DNA of 64,000 nucleotides from Verrucomicrobiota bacterium (GCA_022710725.1 JAKLGK010000004.1:372001-436000), one strand, 5' to 3'; counted from the stretch's first letter, positions 36,251 through 46,279 are shown. Notes: a model not told the origin generated them from the letters alone. Translations and numbers: made by a program.

Positions 36251-39200
36251 ATGCGCCACCTGACTCGTTCCATCCTCTTCTCGTTGGGCCTGTGCCTCGC
36301 CGCCACCAGCGCGATGGCCTTCCCCACCTGGATCGGCACCTACGGCTCGTTCGAGCGCCACTCGAACGCCAATCCCGGCACGTTCACGATCCTGATGAAC
36401 CAGGATTACGTCGGCCTCCACGCCGAGGTCGGCGTCCAGGTCAACGGCGGAAGCTGGACCACGCATGGCATGGCCTACAGCGGCAACGCCGACGGCAACT
36501 CGAAGTGGACGGTCACCCCCGCCGCCGCGTTCCCGGCCGGCGCGACGGTGAAGTTCTACTTCCACGGATGGGACGACTGGGGCGGGCACATCTACGACAA
36601 CAACAACAATCAGAACTACGCCTATGTCGTGCCCGGCAGCAGCACGGGCCGCGTCGGCTGGACGACCTCCGCCGCCATCCCGGCCAATGGCGCGCTGTAC
36701 ATGGACATCGCCGCGCGCGACGGCACGATCTACGCGGTGTGGGCCGAGCGCGCGGACTGGAACCAGCCCGAGACCGTCCTTTTCTCCAAGAAGGTTACCG
36801 GTGAGGGCTGGACCGCCCCCTCGCAGTTGGCGTCCGTCAGCGGCGGGATGACCTACCCGCTCATCGCGGCCTCCTCCCGCGGCCTTCACGTTCTCTACGG
36901 CGACAACAACCAGACGCGCCTGGTCCACAGCGCCAACGGCGGCACGACCTGGAGCGCCCCGATCGACGTCGCCAGCGATTACGCCGGCCCCTTGAGCCGC
37001 TACGCGCAGCTCCGCGCGGACGACACCTACACGTACCTGGCCTACGACAACTTCACCGCACCGGAAACGTCCCGCGTCCGGTTCCGCCGCATCCACAAGG
37101 ACGCAACGGCGTGGGAGGCCGAGCGGACGATCTTTGATCGCACGAGCTATAAGGCCACGGTACAGATTAAGGACTTCGAGGTGCGCGGCCAGAAGATGAT
37201 CATGAGTTCCTCCCTCGTCGGCTGGTACGGCGGCTTTTCCACGCCCTACTGCCACGAGAGCACGGACGGCGGGCAGACCTGGACGGACCGGTCCACCGGG
37301 CAATCCTACGCGGACGGGCAGTTGGATGCGGATGCCGCGGGCCACGCGTACATGGCCATGGTCGGCGGCTCGCTGCCGGAGGGCCTGAACCTGGCCCATA
37401 AGGATATCGGCGCGGCCTGGGGCACCTGGACCCTGTTCTGGCCGGGCGGCGGCACCGTGGATTCCTTCGCGAAGATCGACGCCGGCCTGGTCGCGGTGTC
37501 CACGCGCAACGAGCTGCGCTACTACGAGCTTTCCACGGACGGCGGCGCGACCTGGAGCGCCCCCGCGCTGATCGAAGGCAGCACCTCGTGGATCAACAAG
37601 GACGTGCGCGACGGGAACACCGTGCACCTGCTGGCGCGCGACAACAACGCAGCGACCTACTCGGTCATTTCCTCCGGCCCCGCAGGCGCGCCCGCCGTGA
37701 CCTGGATCGGCAATACCTACCACTGGCCCTCGGGCAGCGAACTGGACGCCACCGACGACCTCTGGATCAACATCGAGTCCACGGCCCGCGGTGCGGCGGT
37801 CTCGGCCGGTGTCGCCTATTCGACGGACGGGGTAAACTGGACCAACAAAGCCATGGAGCTCGGCGGCAGCGCGGGCGCCAACGACTGGTGGCACGCCAAC
37901 CTCGGCAAGTTCGCGGCCGGCGCCACGGTCCGTTACGCCGTGGCCGTCACCGACGGCCAGGGCACGACGCGCTGGGACAACAACGGCGGACAGGACTACC
38001 GGGCCACCGTGGCGAGTTCCGTGACCGTGCAGACGCCGGTCTTCTGGGGCCTCGACCCGTACCGCTACGACAACGCCAAAGCCCGCGCGAACGGCCGGGC
38101 GCCGCAGGAGTCGAACAACTCGTTCGGCCAGTTCGACGCCGGCCAGGCCGTGACCATCGTCGCGCGGCCGGTCGAGAACGGGAACGGCAACCTGGTCCAG
38201 ACCAGCTGCAGCAGCACCGCCCTGCTCCACTACACCACGACGCCGGGCGACTGGAGCAACCCGCAGACCGTGCAGGGCGTCTTCAGCCCGGCCGGCTTGA
38301 GCAACAAGCCGATCTTCGACTTCTTCTCGTTCGACCTCGGCACGTTCCCCGCGGGGACGTCGGTCGAGTTCTGGATGGAGGCGAAGAACGCCGCCGGCAC
38401 GGGGTACGCGCAGGGCGCCGGAAACGACTTCGACTTCTCCATCGCCGCCGCCGTCGGCGACAGCGACAGCGACGGCCTGCCGGACCAGTGGGAACTCGAC
38501 TACTTCGGCAACCTCGGCCAGAGCGCGACCAACAACAACTCGGATCTCGACGGCCCGACCTACTTCCCCATCGCCAACATCATCGAGTGGGTGCTCGGCT
38601 TGAGCCCGAACGCGCCCAACGATTCGATGGGCATCAAGCTCCTGTGGTCGCCGGCCTATCCGAGCCCGGGCGAGCAGGTGAACCTGTCCTACTTCTACGT
38701 CAACGAGGGCAATCCCCTCTTCGGCAAACCGATCTACGCGCACGTCGGGCACAACGGCTGGCAGGGCGTGTACGACACTGCGCAGTTCGGCTTGAACGGC
38801 CGCATCAGCCGGTTCCAGGCCACGATCACCGTCCCCGCGGGCGCCACGGAAATCAACGTGTGCTTCCATGACAATGCCGGGACCTGGGACAACAACGGGG
38901 GCCAGAACTGGCGCATCCCGGTTCAGCCCGCCGGCGGCGGGGGCGGCGGCGTCGCCGCCGGATCGGCGACCACCAGCTCCAAGTCGGCGGCCCCCGCGGT
39001 GGAGCCGGCCCCGGCGCCGAAGACCCTGACGGTCAAATGGACCAGTTCCCGCTCCGGCCAGTGGACGCTGGTGGCCGGCCAGCCCGGCTGGAAGAACGTC
39101 GCGCAGATCCCGATGCGGACGGCCGCGAACGGGACCCGCTGGGCGACCTATACCCTGCCGGACGGCGCCTCCCAGGTCGTCTTCGCCTTCCACAAGAGCG

Positions 39201-39337
39201 GCCAGTGGGAGACGAACAACGGCCGGGCCTGGAGCGTCACGCTGGCCGGCGGAGGCCATCACACGCTGTCCATCGCGAGCGCCCGGACCGCAACGAAAGT
39301 GATCCACCGCACGCTGAAGAAGTCTGCACGTAAATAG
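36251..39337 (+). CDS. large exported protein with BNR repeats and four starch-binding-like modules
   Basis: A 1028-residue protein with a signal peptide (ILFSLGLCLAATSAMA). Four beta-sandwich modules carry a CBM25/26-like D-N-N-x-x-Q-N-[YW] signature or a variant: residues about 25-125 (YDNNNNQNY), 485-590 (WDNNGGQDY), 795-895 (WDNNGGQNW) and 930-1015 (WETNNGRAW). Residues about 150-470 contain Asp-box/BNR repeats (STDGGATWSAP, NGGTTWSAP, STDGGQTWTD) of a beta-propeller. A calcium-type repeat (DSDSDGLPDQWELDYFG) and a Gly/Ala/Pro linker at about 900-925 follow. No catalytic motif is clear; an alpha-glucan-binding or sialidase-like surface protein are the two readings. A strong terminator follows. 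Confidence 0.78.
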   Translation: MRHLTRSILFSLGLCLAATSAMAFPTWIGTYGSFERHSNANPGTFTILMNQDYVGLHAEVGVQVNGGSWTTHGMAYSGNADGNSKWTVTPAAAFPAGATVKFYFHGWDDWGGHIYDNNNNQNYAYVVPGSSTGRVGWTTSAAIPANGALYMDIAARDGTIYAVWAERADWNQPETVLFSKKVTGEGWTAPSQLASVSGGMTYPLIAASSRGLHVLYGDNNQTRLVHSANGGTTWSAPIDVASDYAGPLSRYAQLRADDTYTYLAYDNFTAPETSRVRFRRIHKDATAWEAERTIFDRTSYKATVQIKDFEVRGQKMIMSSSLVGWYGGFSTPYCHESTDGGQTWTDRSTGQSYADGQLDADAAGHAYMAMVGGSLPEGLNLAHKDIGAAWGTWTLFWPGGGTVDSFAKIDAGLVAVSTRNELRYYELSTDGGATWSAPALIEGSTSWINKDVRDGNTVHLLARDNNAATYSVISSGPAGAPAVTWIGNTYHWPSGSELDATDDLWINIESTARGAAVSAGVAYSTDGVNWTNKAMELGGSAGANDWWHANLGKFAAGATVRYAVAVTDGQGTTRWDNNGGQDYRATVASSVTVQTPVFWGLDPYRYDNAKARANGRAPQESNNSFGQFDAGQAVTIVARPVENGNGNLVQTSCSSTALLHYTTTPGDWSNPQTVQGVFSPAGLSNKPIFDFFSFDLGTFPAGTSVEFWMEAKNAAGTGYAQGAGNDFDFSIAAAVGDSDSDGLPDQWELDYFGNLGQSATNNNSDLDGPTYFPIANIIEWVLGLSPNAPNDSMGIKLLWSPAYPSPGEQVNLSYFYVNEGNPLFGKPIYAHVGHNGWQGVYDTAQFGLNGRISRFQATITVPAGATEINVCFHDNAGTWDNNGGQNWRIPVQPAGGGGGGVAAGSATTSSKSAAPAVEPAPAPKTLTVKWTSSRSGQWTLVAGQPGWKNVAQIPMRTAANGTRWATYTLPDGASQVVFAFHKSGQWETNNGRAWSVTLAGGGHHTLSIASARTATKVIHRTLKKSARK

Positions 39338-39352
39338 GCATTTCATCCGATG

Positions 39353-39394
39353 GGCGGGAGCGCGTCCTCCACCGCGCTCCCGCCTTGCTTTTTT
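39353..39394 (+). terminator. strong intrinsic terminator
   Basis: A perfect 12-bp GC-rich stem (GGCGGGAGCGCG / CGCGCTCCCGCC) with an 8-base loop is followed by TTGCTTTTTT. It lies 15 bases after the stop at 39337, separating this gene from the next start at 39422. Confidence 0.9.
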
Positions 39395-39421
39395 AAACGG
39401 ACCGTTGTTGAGTATCGCGCC

Positions 39422-41248
39422 ATGAAAAAGATCCCGACCCTCCTGCTGGGCCTGGCGGCCGGCGTCGCCGGATTCGGCATCGATCCCGCCCGCGCGCTCG
39501 AACCCGGCTTTTTTTACTTCGGCAGCAATAGGGTCCTGTCCGTCTACGACGGGTTGAGCGGACTGCTGACGGGAGCCAACGGCTTCCGCCTGGCCGGCTC
39601 GGCGGATGAAAGCCGGCTCGGGAGCGCCCTGTCGGCGGCCGGGGATATCAACGGCGACGGGTACGGCGACATCGTCGTCGGAGCGCCGTTCTTCAACTCG
39701 CCGAGCTTCCGCGAGGGCCGCGCCTATGTCCTGTTCGGGCCGGGCCCCGCCCTGCCCTCCCAGCAGCCGACGTTCCTCAACGGGACCAACGGATTCCAGG
39801 TCACCGGCCTGGCCGCCGACGACCAGCTCGGCGCGAGCGTCGCGGGGCTCGGGGACATCAACGGCGACGGACGCGCGGACGTGGCCTTCGGCGCGCCGCA
39901 GGCCGACCCCTCCGGCCGGACCGGCGCCGGCGCGGCATACGTCGTCTTCGGCGCCACGAATTTCACCTTGAACGTCAGCCTGGCCGGCCTCAACGGCACC
40001 AACGGCTTCACGCTGGCGGGCGAGGCCGCGGGCTTCCAGTGCGCCTCCGCCCTCGCCCCGGCCGGCGACGTCAACGGCGACGGCCGGGCCGACTTCCTCG
40101 TCGGGGCCGAGAAGGCCACCATCGGCGGGCAGACCAACATCGGGCGCGTCTACCTGGTTTACGGCGCGACGAATTACCCGTCCTCGCTCGACCTCGGCGC
40201 GCTCAACGGCACGAACGGCATGCTCCTGACCGGGGAGAGCGCCTCCGACAGCGCGGGCCACGCCCTGGCGGCCCTGTGCGATTACAACGGCGACGGCCTG
40301 GATGACATCCTGGTCGGCGCGCACACGGCGCCCGACTTCTTCTCCGCCGGCCGCGCCTACGCGATCTTCGGCAGCACGAACCGGACCGCCTCCCTGTCCC
40401 TGGCCGCGCTCAACGGCACCAACGGATTCCGGATCGACGGGGACGGGTTGTTCGGCAACTGCGGGTATGCCGTGGCCGCCTCCGACGTGAACGGCGACGG
40501 CCTGTTCGACGCGGCCGTCAGCGCGCACAACCTGAACGAGGTCTATGTCCTCTTCGGGCGCGCCGACCCGCCGGCCAGCCTGTCCGTCACGAACCTGAAC
40601 GGCACCAACGGATTCGCCGTGGCCTACACCAACGCCGAGTTCGGATTCGGCTCGGCGCTCGCCGGGGCCGCCCGGCTGAACGTGGACGGCTACGGCGACC
40701 TCCTGTGCGGCGCCCCCACGTTCACGGCGGACGGGCGCGCGAGCGCCGGGGAAATCTTCGCGATCTTCGGGCGGGACGTCTTCCCTCGCGAACTGGATCC
40801 CGAATCGCTCAACGGCACGAACGGGTTCCGCCTGAAGGGCGGGCAGGCCCTCGCCGAGGCCGGCGGCGCGCTGGCCTCGATGAGCGACATGAACAGCGAC
40901 ACGTTCGACGAACTGCTGATCGGCGAGCGGCTGTTCGACTACAGCATCCCGGGGACCAACGTGGTCTCCACCAACGCCGGCGCCGCCTACGTCGTCTCGC
41001 CGCCGGGCGTGGCCGAGCTGGTGCTGTACCATCCGGAGTTGATCGCCACGGGCGTCTCCAGCGGCCTGTACTCCGTGACCTGGGCCGGCCAGACGGGCGT
41101 CACCTACACGGTATACACCAACGGCTCCCTGGCCGGGACCTCGTGGGGCGAGGCCACCAACCTCGTGTCGGGGTCGGCCACCACGACGGTCGAGCGCGCC
41201 GCCGGCTCGGCGCCCGCCGTATTCTACCGCATCAGCGCACGGCGCTAG
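39422..41248 (+). CDS. exported FG-GAP (integrin alpha-like) beta-propeller protein
   Basis: A 608-residue protein with a signal peptide (LLLGLAAGVAGFGIDPARA). Seven FG-GAP units of about 60-65 residues follow, each with a calcium loop such as DINGDGYGDIVVGAP or DVNGDGRADFLVGAE and a linker centred on LNGTNG[FM]. They should form one seven-bladed propeller. The C-terminal module (about 535-608) ends VFYRISARR. No enzyme domain is seen, so a binding or structural surface role is likely. It ends 5 bases before the convergent SGNH-like gene. Confidence 0.85.
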   Translation: MKKIPTLLLGLAAGVAGFGIDPARALEPGFFYFGSNRVLSVYDGLSGLLTGANGFRLAGSADESRLGSALSAAGDINGDGYGDIVVGAPFFNSPSFREGRAYVLFGPGPALPSQQPTFLNGTNGFQVTGLAADDQLGASVAGLGDINGDGRADVAFGAPQADPSGRTGAGAAYVVFGATNFTLNVSLAGLNGTNGFTLAGEAAGFQCASALAPAGDVNGDGRADFLVGAEKATIGGQTNIGRVYLVYGATNYPSSLDLGALNGTNGMLLTGESASDSAGHALAALCDYNGDGLDDILVGAHTAPDFFSAGRAYAIFGSTNRTASLSLAALNGTNGFRIDGDGLFGNCGYAVAASDVNGDGLFDAAVSAHNLNEVYVLFGRADPPASLSVTNLNGTNGFAVAYTNAEFGFGSALAGAARLNVDGYGDLLCGAPTFTADGRASAGEIFAIFGRDVFPRELDPESLNGTNGFRLKGGQALAEAGGALASMSDMNSDTFDELLIGERLFDYSIPGTNVVSTNAGAAYVVSPPGVAELVLYHPELIATGVSSGLYSVTWAGQTGVTYTVYTNGSLAGTSWGEATNLVSGSATTTVERAAGSAPAVFYRISARR

Positions 41249-41253
41249 ACCGC

Positions 41254-42423
41254 TTACTGCCGGACTGAAAGCAGGTAGAAGCCCTGGACCGCTGCTTCCA
41301 CGGTGTCGGTGAAGGAATTCGCGCCCAAGCGGTCGGCCAGGCGATTCGACCAGGTCACGCCATTCACCAAGCCCGTGGCGCGCTGCACGCTGTAGTACCG
41401 GCCCGAGGAGGCCGTCCACGTGAACACCGCGTTGGAGGAGGAGGAGAACGAGGCGGGGCTGATGCGGATCTGCAGCGCGGAATTGGAGTCGGCGGCCCGG
41501 GTGCCGGCCAGCAGTTCATCGCCGTCGGTGATCCCGTCGCCGTCGCGGTCGGCCGCGAACAGGGCGGCGGCCAACGAGTACCAGCCCAGCGCCATCCGCC
41601 GCCGGCCGGCCGCGTTGAGATGCCAGTCCCCGCCGGTGTCGAGCGAGTAGTCGAACGACATCTTCTGATTGGTCACGCCGGAGGACAGGTACGTTTGCTG
41701 GACGCCCGACAGGTTCCAGGCCTCGAGGTCGGCGACGTCCAGGAGATGCTTGTTGTGGGCCGAGCAGAACGAGCGCACGTGCCGGTTGAAGGAGTTCCGC
41801 TCGTCGTTCTCGTCGAAGTTCAGCCCGGAGAGCGGCATGGTCAGGTAGACGAAGAGCGTCTCGGGGTATTGGGATTCCAGCGCGCTGATCAGGGCGCAGT
41901 AGTTCGTCGGGTCGGCATACGGATCGATCCAGCAGAACTTGTCGATGACCACGTTGACCCTGGGGAATCGCCAGCCTGAAACGGCCACGGAGTTGCTGAA
42001 GCAGACCAGCTTGTTGGACCAGTCCGGGTTGCCGCGCATGCACTCGTAGACGATCCCGTTGGTCACGATCTCCGGATCGGCGGCGGCCCGGTAGTCCTCG
42101 CCGCCCTCGGACCCCTCGGTGCCCACGCCCCCGTGGTAGGCCCCGTCGCTGTTGTCGCCGTCGTAGTTGTAAATGGTGAGCCGATAGCGGTTGGTGTCGG
42201 TCCCGTGCAGGACGTTCATCCCGGTGGTGATGTTGCCGCCGACGGACGCGTGGGTGAAGAACCAGCGCAACTGCCCCACCTTGGCCATCACGGACAGCGC
42301 GGCGTTCGTGGCCGTGGCGCCGTTGGCGTGATTGATCGTGACGCCGAGAACGGAATGGGCGAGCAGGCCGGCGGAAACAGCCACTCCAAGCGTCCGGATG
42401 TCGAAGCGAAAAGCGGTGTGCAT
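41254..42423 (-). CDS. exported SGNH-hydrolase-like protein
   Basis: A 389-residue protein with a signal peptide (VAVSAGLLAHSVLG). HASVGGNITTGMN near residue 40 is the site of a possible SGNH block I Ser, and GGDWHLNAAGRRRMA near 290 supplies the usual block V D-x-H-L-N. The Asp/His pair is clear; the nucleophile is less so. A calcium repeat (DRDGDGITDGDEL) and a C-terminal FYLL-ending module follow. An esterase acting on polysaccharide acetyl groups is one possibility. ATG at 42423 fits the signal peptide. Confidence 0.7.
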   Translation of the reverse strand: MHTAFRFDIRTLGVAVSAGLLAHSVLGVTINHANGATATNAALSVMAKVGQLRWFFTHASVGGNITTGMNVLHGTDTNRYRLTIYNYDGDNSDGAYHGGVGTEGSEGGEDYRAAADPEIVTNGIVYECMRGNPDWSNKLVCFSNSVAVSGWRFPRVNVVIDKFCWIDPYADPTNYCALISALESQYPETLFVYLTMPLSGLNFDENDERNSFNRHVRSFCSAHNKHLLDVADLEAWNLSGVQQTYLSSGVTNQKMSFDYSLDTGGDWHLNAAGRRRMALGWYSLAAALFAADRDGDGITDGDELLAGTRAADSNSALQIRISPASFSSSSNAVFTWTASSGRYYSVQRATGLVNGVTWSNRLADRLGANSFTDTVEAAVQGFYLLSVRQ

Positions 42424-42461
42424 GACCGCAAGGGTACCCCGCGCCGGCCGGCTTGTGCAGA

Positions 42462-45400
42462 TTACTCCGGGGCGCCGTCCTCCGGGCGGCGGTAATACAG
42501 CGCTTCGTTCGTGGAGAGCAGGCCGCGATCCAGGAGCGCGCGCAGCCGCGGCATGTCCACGTCGCGGGCCCGATGCGTCCGGAGGGCGCCGGGTTCGGCC
42601 GCGGCAGGCGCGGGGACGGACGGCTCCCCGCGCGTCCGCAGCCGGGGCGCGAAATACAGGACGGCGCCCGCGAGAAGGATATAGAAGACCACGGCGCGGA
42701 GAACGGGATTTCGCGCTTCCGCGGTCGCGGCCCGCGTGCGGCACCGGTCGCATAGGATGCAATCCAGCTCGCGGACATGCCGCACCCCGTAGTCGCAGCA
42801 GCCGGGCCGCACCGGCGGCCACCAGCGCACGGTGAGCTTCAGCCCGTTGAGCAGCGCCAGGAAAGCGCCGGCCGGGCAGAGGTTCCGGCACCAGAACCGG
42901 CGATAGACCACGGACAGAAGCAGGACGGCCAGGCCTGCGGAGAGCGCCAGGGGGCTCCGCAACGGGCTGAAGATGGCGTTCAGCGGATCCGCATCCGCCA
43001 GGCCGAGATCGCGGCGCAGGGCAAAGCCGAGCACGAGGGCCAGGAGCAAGCCGTACTTCAGCCACCGCGCCCATCGCCAGGCGGACCTGTCGGGATCGAA
43101 GCTCCAGCTTTGGGGCCGCCACTCGCCGGCCAGTTCCTGCAGCGCGCCGAACGGGCATAGGTAGCCGCAGTAGACGTTGCCGAAAATCGCGACCAGCGCG
43201 GGCACGCCGGCGGCGAGCAGGAACGGGATCGTCACGCCGGCCGCCGGCCAAGCCCCCGCGATCGCCGCGAGGACATGCGCGGCCGAGTACTGCATGTTCC
43301 ATCGCCAGCCGAGCAGGATCGCCACAACCAGCAGGAAGAGGCGGCGAATCCACGGCCACGGACGGCGCCGCAGCGCGAGGGCCGCGACGGCCAGGCCGAG
43401 AAAGACGGCGGCCTTCGCATCAAAGGGAATGCGGCGGGCGCCCCGCGCCGTTTCGGCGGGATTTATTTTAAGGACCTGCTGCGAAAACAGGCAGCCGGCG
43501 GCGCGCAGCGTTTCGAGCACGGCCGTCGAGGTCAGGGTCGCCCCGCTCGCGCCATCCACCTCCCGCATGGAGGCCATGTCGAACAGGTTCCGCCCGCGCA
43601 GGGTCACGAGCCATTCCTCCGCGGCCTTCCGGTACTGGGGCGTTTCCTGCGCGCGGAGAATCCGGGCGGCCTGCAGCGTCCCCTCCGAATCCAGCAGCAC
43701 GCCCATCGTGATCGGGCCGCCATACCCGGACACATCCGGCGCCAGTTGGTCGGTAGTGAGCAGAAAGCCCCCGCCTTGCACCTCGAGATAGGACACGGTT
43801 CGCCCATCCGTGAGTTGGGCCTGCCGGGCGGCGAAAGGCTGGCCGGGCACGAGGATGCCGGCGGCCTCGCGCAGCAGGTCGCCGGGCTCGGTCCGCCGGG
43901 CGCGATCGGACATCCAGGACACGAACAGCGCGAGGATCGTTGCGCCCGCCATGAGATATCCCAGCCGCCGCGCCCAGCGGTCGGCCGCATCGGTCGACGC
44001 GGAAACGCGGGCCCGGAGCGCATGGGCCGGCAGGTTGACGGCCAGCGCCAGCGCGGTCACGGCCAGGCCGGCGGCGAGGCCATGCAACGGCAGGATCAGG
44101 AGACCGAGCAGCAAGCCGCCCGCCGCGCCGCCCAGCGTATCCAGCCCTTCCACCGCCGCGCCGGAAGCGGCGTCGTCGCGTCCCGCGCGCTTCAACCGGA
44201 ATGCGGCGACCGGGACATAGGCGCCTCCGAAGAAACCCGCGAGGAAGAACAGGGCCGAAAATGCAGGCCGGCCCCCGGCGCCCCACGCGCAGGCGATCAG
44301 CCCGACGTGCAGCGCGATGGCCAGGGGCAGCAAGCCGGCGGGTTCTCGAACAAGCCGCACAAGCACACGCTCGACGGTCCAGCCGCCCGCGAACAATCCC
44401 AGCATGAACAACGCGGAGAGCAGCCCGATCTGCAGGTAGATCGAACCGAAGGCCGACTGGTAGAGGAACATCAGGACCAGGCTGAACGACATCCCGGCCA
44501 GGCCCGCCGAGAACACGAGAAAGCCCGCGTCGAAGCCGGATGTCGCCGCCGGCCTGCCCCGCAGCCGGTACGCGAAACGGAGCGCGCCGTACAACAGCCA
44601 CGGCAGCAGAAACAGCCACGGCCCCATGACCGACAGCGCGCGGATTGCCGCGGCGGCCTCCCGGGCCAGCCCGCCCTGCAGTCCGGCCAACAACAGGGCG
44701 AAGAGCAGAGCCCGGGGCCGCGCGTCGGTGTTCAACAGCCACCCCGCCGGCGATCGCTCCGCGGCCTGCCGGTAGGCGGTCCGCTGGAACTCGATCCGGT
44801 CCGCGGGAAACGCCGAGAGCAGCCGCTCGGGAAGGCACACCTTCCCGGCCCCCGGAATAGACGCAAACCGTTCCCGCGCGGCCGCGGGCGAGTCGACGAG
44901 TTCGCCGCCGACCGAGACAAACAGCCAGCTATCGCCGCCGGGCTGCAGGACATTCGTCGGGAATACCGACTCCGCCGTGGTCAGCACCGAGGCGCCCAGG
45001 TTGACCAGTTCGCCTCCCAGGTAATTTTCCCCGCCTGAAAAACGAATCGCCGCCACGCCGGCCGTCGGATCGAGCCGGTCGCGGAGCCGCCGGTAGAACT
45101 CCCGCGTGCCGTACCGGTTCAGGGAGAGCGTCATTGTGTCGGGCAGGTTCAGCACCGCCAGGTCGTACCGGGTTTCGTCGTCCGCGAGGAAGCGGCGCGG
45201 GTCGGCCGCGGGCACCCGCAGCCGGTCATCCCGGCCATGCCGTTCCGCGGGCAGGACGCCGAGCAGCCGGGCGGGATAGTCGGGATCGGGATGGAGCCAC
45301 GTCACCGATTCGACCTGCGCCAATTCCAAAAACCGCTCACAGAGCGAGTAGCCGCCGCCCACGACCAGGATCCGTCTCGCGGCCGGCGCCTGGGCCAGGC

Positions 45401-46247
45401 CCAGCGCGGCGATCTCGCCGGCGCGCTCCTCGTCCGGGATGCTTTCCGCGACGGACTCCCAGGCGCGGACGATGAACTGCCCGGCGTATTCTCCGTAGAG
45501 GTAGGTCGCCTGCGGGGTGACGAACCGGCCGCGGAACGAAGCGGCGGGAAGCACACGCGACCAGCTCGCCCGGTCGTTCCGCTGCCGCCAGGCCCGGTCC
45601 GCCCGCAACCCGAGGGCAGCCACGAGCAGGAGGAGGGGCAGAAGCGCCGCTCGCCTCCGTCCCGCCAGCGGCGCCGCAGCCGGCAGCAGGGCCGCCGCGA
45701 GGAACACCGTTTCCGACGGCCAGCCCGTTGCGAGGGCGGCCGTGACCGCCGTCCCGCCGGCCGCCCCGCCGAACGCCTCGAAGAAATAGACCCGGGCCGG
45801 CGGCAGTCCGCCCGCGTCCGCGATCCAGGCGCACGCGAGCGTGAAGAGCAGTCCGGTCACGAAACTGACCGGCGCGTTCGCCGCCATGGCCGCGGGCAGC
45901 ATCTTCGCGAGGGGGAAGAGCTCGTAGGGTTCAACGCCGGCCAGCGCCCGCGCGTTGTGCACCAGGTGCCACTGGGCGATGTAGGCCGGGAGATAAAGCA
46001 GCGGAAGCCAGTCGAACGCCGCGGTCAGCCGCGGCCGCCGGCCAAGCGGCCGTGCCGCGAGCGCCCCCGCGCCGGCCCACAGAAGCCACGAACTGAAGAA
46101 CACGCCGATGCCGAGTTCGTTCCCCTCGAACACGGAAAAGAACTCGCGGAAGAGAAGCGATTGCGCGGCGAGGGCGAAGAAGCCCAGACCAAACACCACG
46201 GCCAGACGAAATCCTACACGGACATCGCGATTCATTCCACTTGGCAT
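42462..46247 (-). CDS. spermidine-synthase-like / FMN-binding / polyferredoxin membrane fusion
   Basis: A 1261-residue protein. N-terminal membrane helices (about 1-215) and a Rossmann part (ILVVGGGYSLCERFLEL near 294; LNLPDTMTLSLNRYGTREFY near 355) resemble membrane-fused spermidine-synthase proteins. More helices span about 510-790. An FMN-binding domain follows (about 800-920) with DGASGATLTS, where Thr904 fits the ApbE flavinylation site. A NosR/RnfH-like membrane part holds two C-x3-C-P motifs (Cys1027/1031 and Cys1120/1124) and CILCDRC. It may pass electrons across the membrane to the Memo-AMMECR1 lipoprotein encoded 32 bases upstream. Whether it still makes polyamines is doubtful. No apbE is in the window. 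Confidence 0.8.
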   Translation of the reverse strand: MPSGMNRDVRVGFRLAVVFGLGFFALAAQSLLFREFFSVFEGNELGIGVFFSSWLLWAGAGALAARPLGRRPRLTAAFDWLPLLYLPAYIAQWHLVHNARALAGVEPYELFPLAKMLPAAMAANAPVSFVTGLLFTLACAWIADAGGLPPARVYFFEAFGGAAGGTAVTAALATGWPSETVFLAAALLPAAAPLAGRRRAALLPLLLLVAALGLRADRAWRQRNDRASWSRVLPAASFRGRFVTPQATYLYGEYAGQFIVRAWESVAESIPDEERAGEIAALGLAQAPAARRILVVGGGYSLCERFLELAQVESVTWLHPDPDYPARLLGVLPAERHGRDDRLRVPAADPRRFLADDETRYDLAVLNLPDTMTLSLNRYGTREFYRRLRDRLDPTAGVAAIRFSGGENYLGGELVNLGASVLTTAESVFPTNVLQPGGDSWLFVSVGGELVDSPAAARERFASIPGAGKVCLPERLLSAFPADRIEFQRTAYRQAAERSPAGWLLNTDARPRALLFALLLAGLQGGLAREAAAAIRALSVMGPWLFLLPWLLYGALRFAYRLRGRPAATSGFDAGFLVFSAGLAGMSFSLVLMFLYQSAFGSIYLQIGLLSALFMLGLFAGGWTVERVLVRLVREPAGLLPLAIALHVGLIACAWGAGGRPAFSALFFLAGFFGGAYVPVAAFRLKRAGRDDAASGAAVEGLDTLGGAAGGLLLGLLILPLHGLAAGLAVTALALAVNLPAHALRARVSASTDAADRWARRLGYLMAGATILALFVSWMSDRARRTEPGDLLREAAGILVPGQPFAARQAQLTDGRTVSYLEVQGGGFLLTTDQLAPDVSGYGGPITMGVLLDSEGTLQAARILRAQETPQYRKAAEEWLVTLRGRNLFDMASMREVDGASGATLTSTAVLETLRAAGCLFSQQVLKINPAETARGARRIPFDAKAAVFLGLAVAALALRRRPWPWIRRLFLLVVAILLGWRWNMQYSAAHVLAAIAGAWPAAGVTIPFLLAAGVPALVAIFGNVYCGYLCPFGALQELAGEWRPQSWSFDPDRSAWRWARWLKYGLLLALVLGFALRRDLGLADADPLNAIFSPLRSPLALSAGLAVLLLSVVYRRFWCRNLCPAGAFLALLNGLKLTVRWWPPVRPGCCDYGVRHVRELDCILCDRCRTRAATAEARNPVLRAVVFYILLAGAVLYFAPRLRTRGEPSVPAPAAAEPGALRTHRARDVDMPRLRALLDRGLLSTNEALYYRRPEDGAPE

Positions 46248-46279
46248 TGGCGACGGCGCGCCGCCCTCCGCGGTCGGAA

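Noticed and set aside
36218..41419. A 1733-codon open frame on the minus strand
   Set aside because: It is the complement of two exported genes with signal peptides and repeat domains; high GC content keeps the antisense frame free of stops and its protein is a Val/Arg/Gly-rich mixture without domains.
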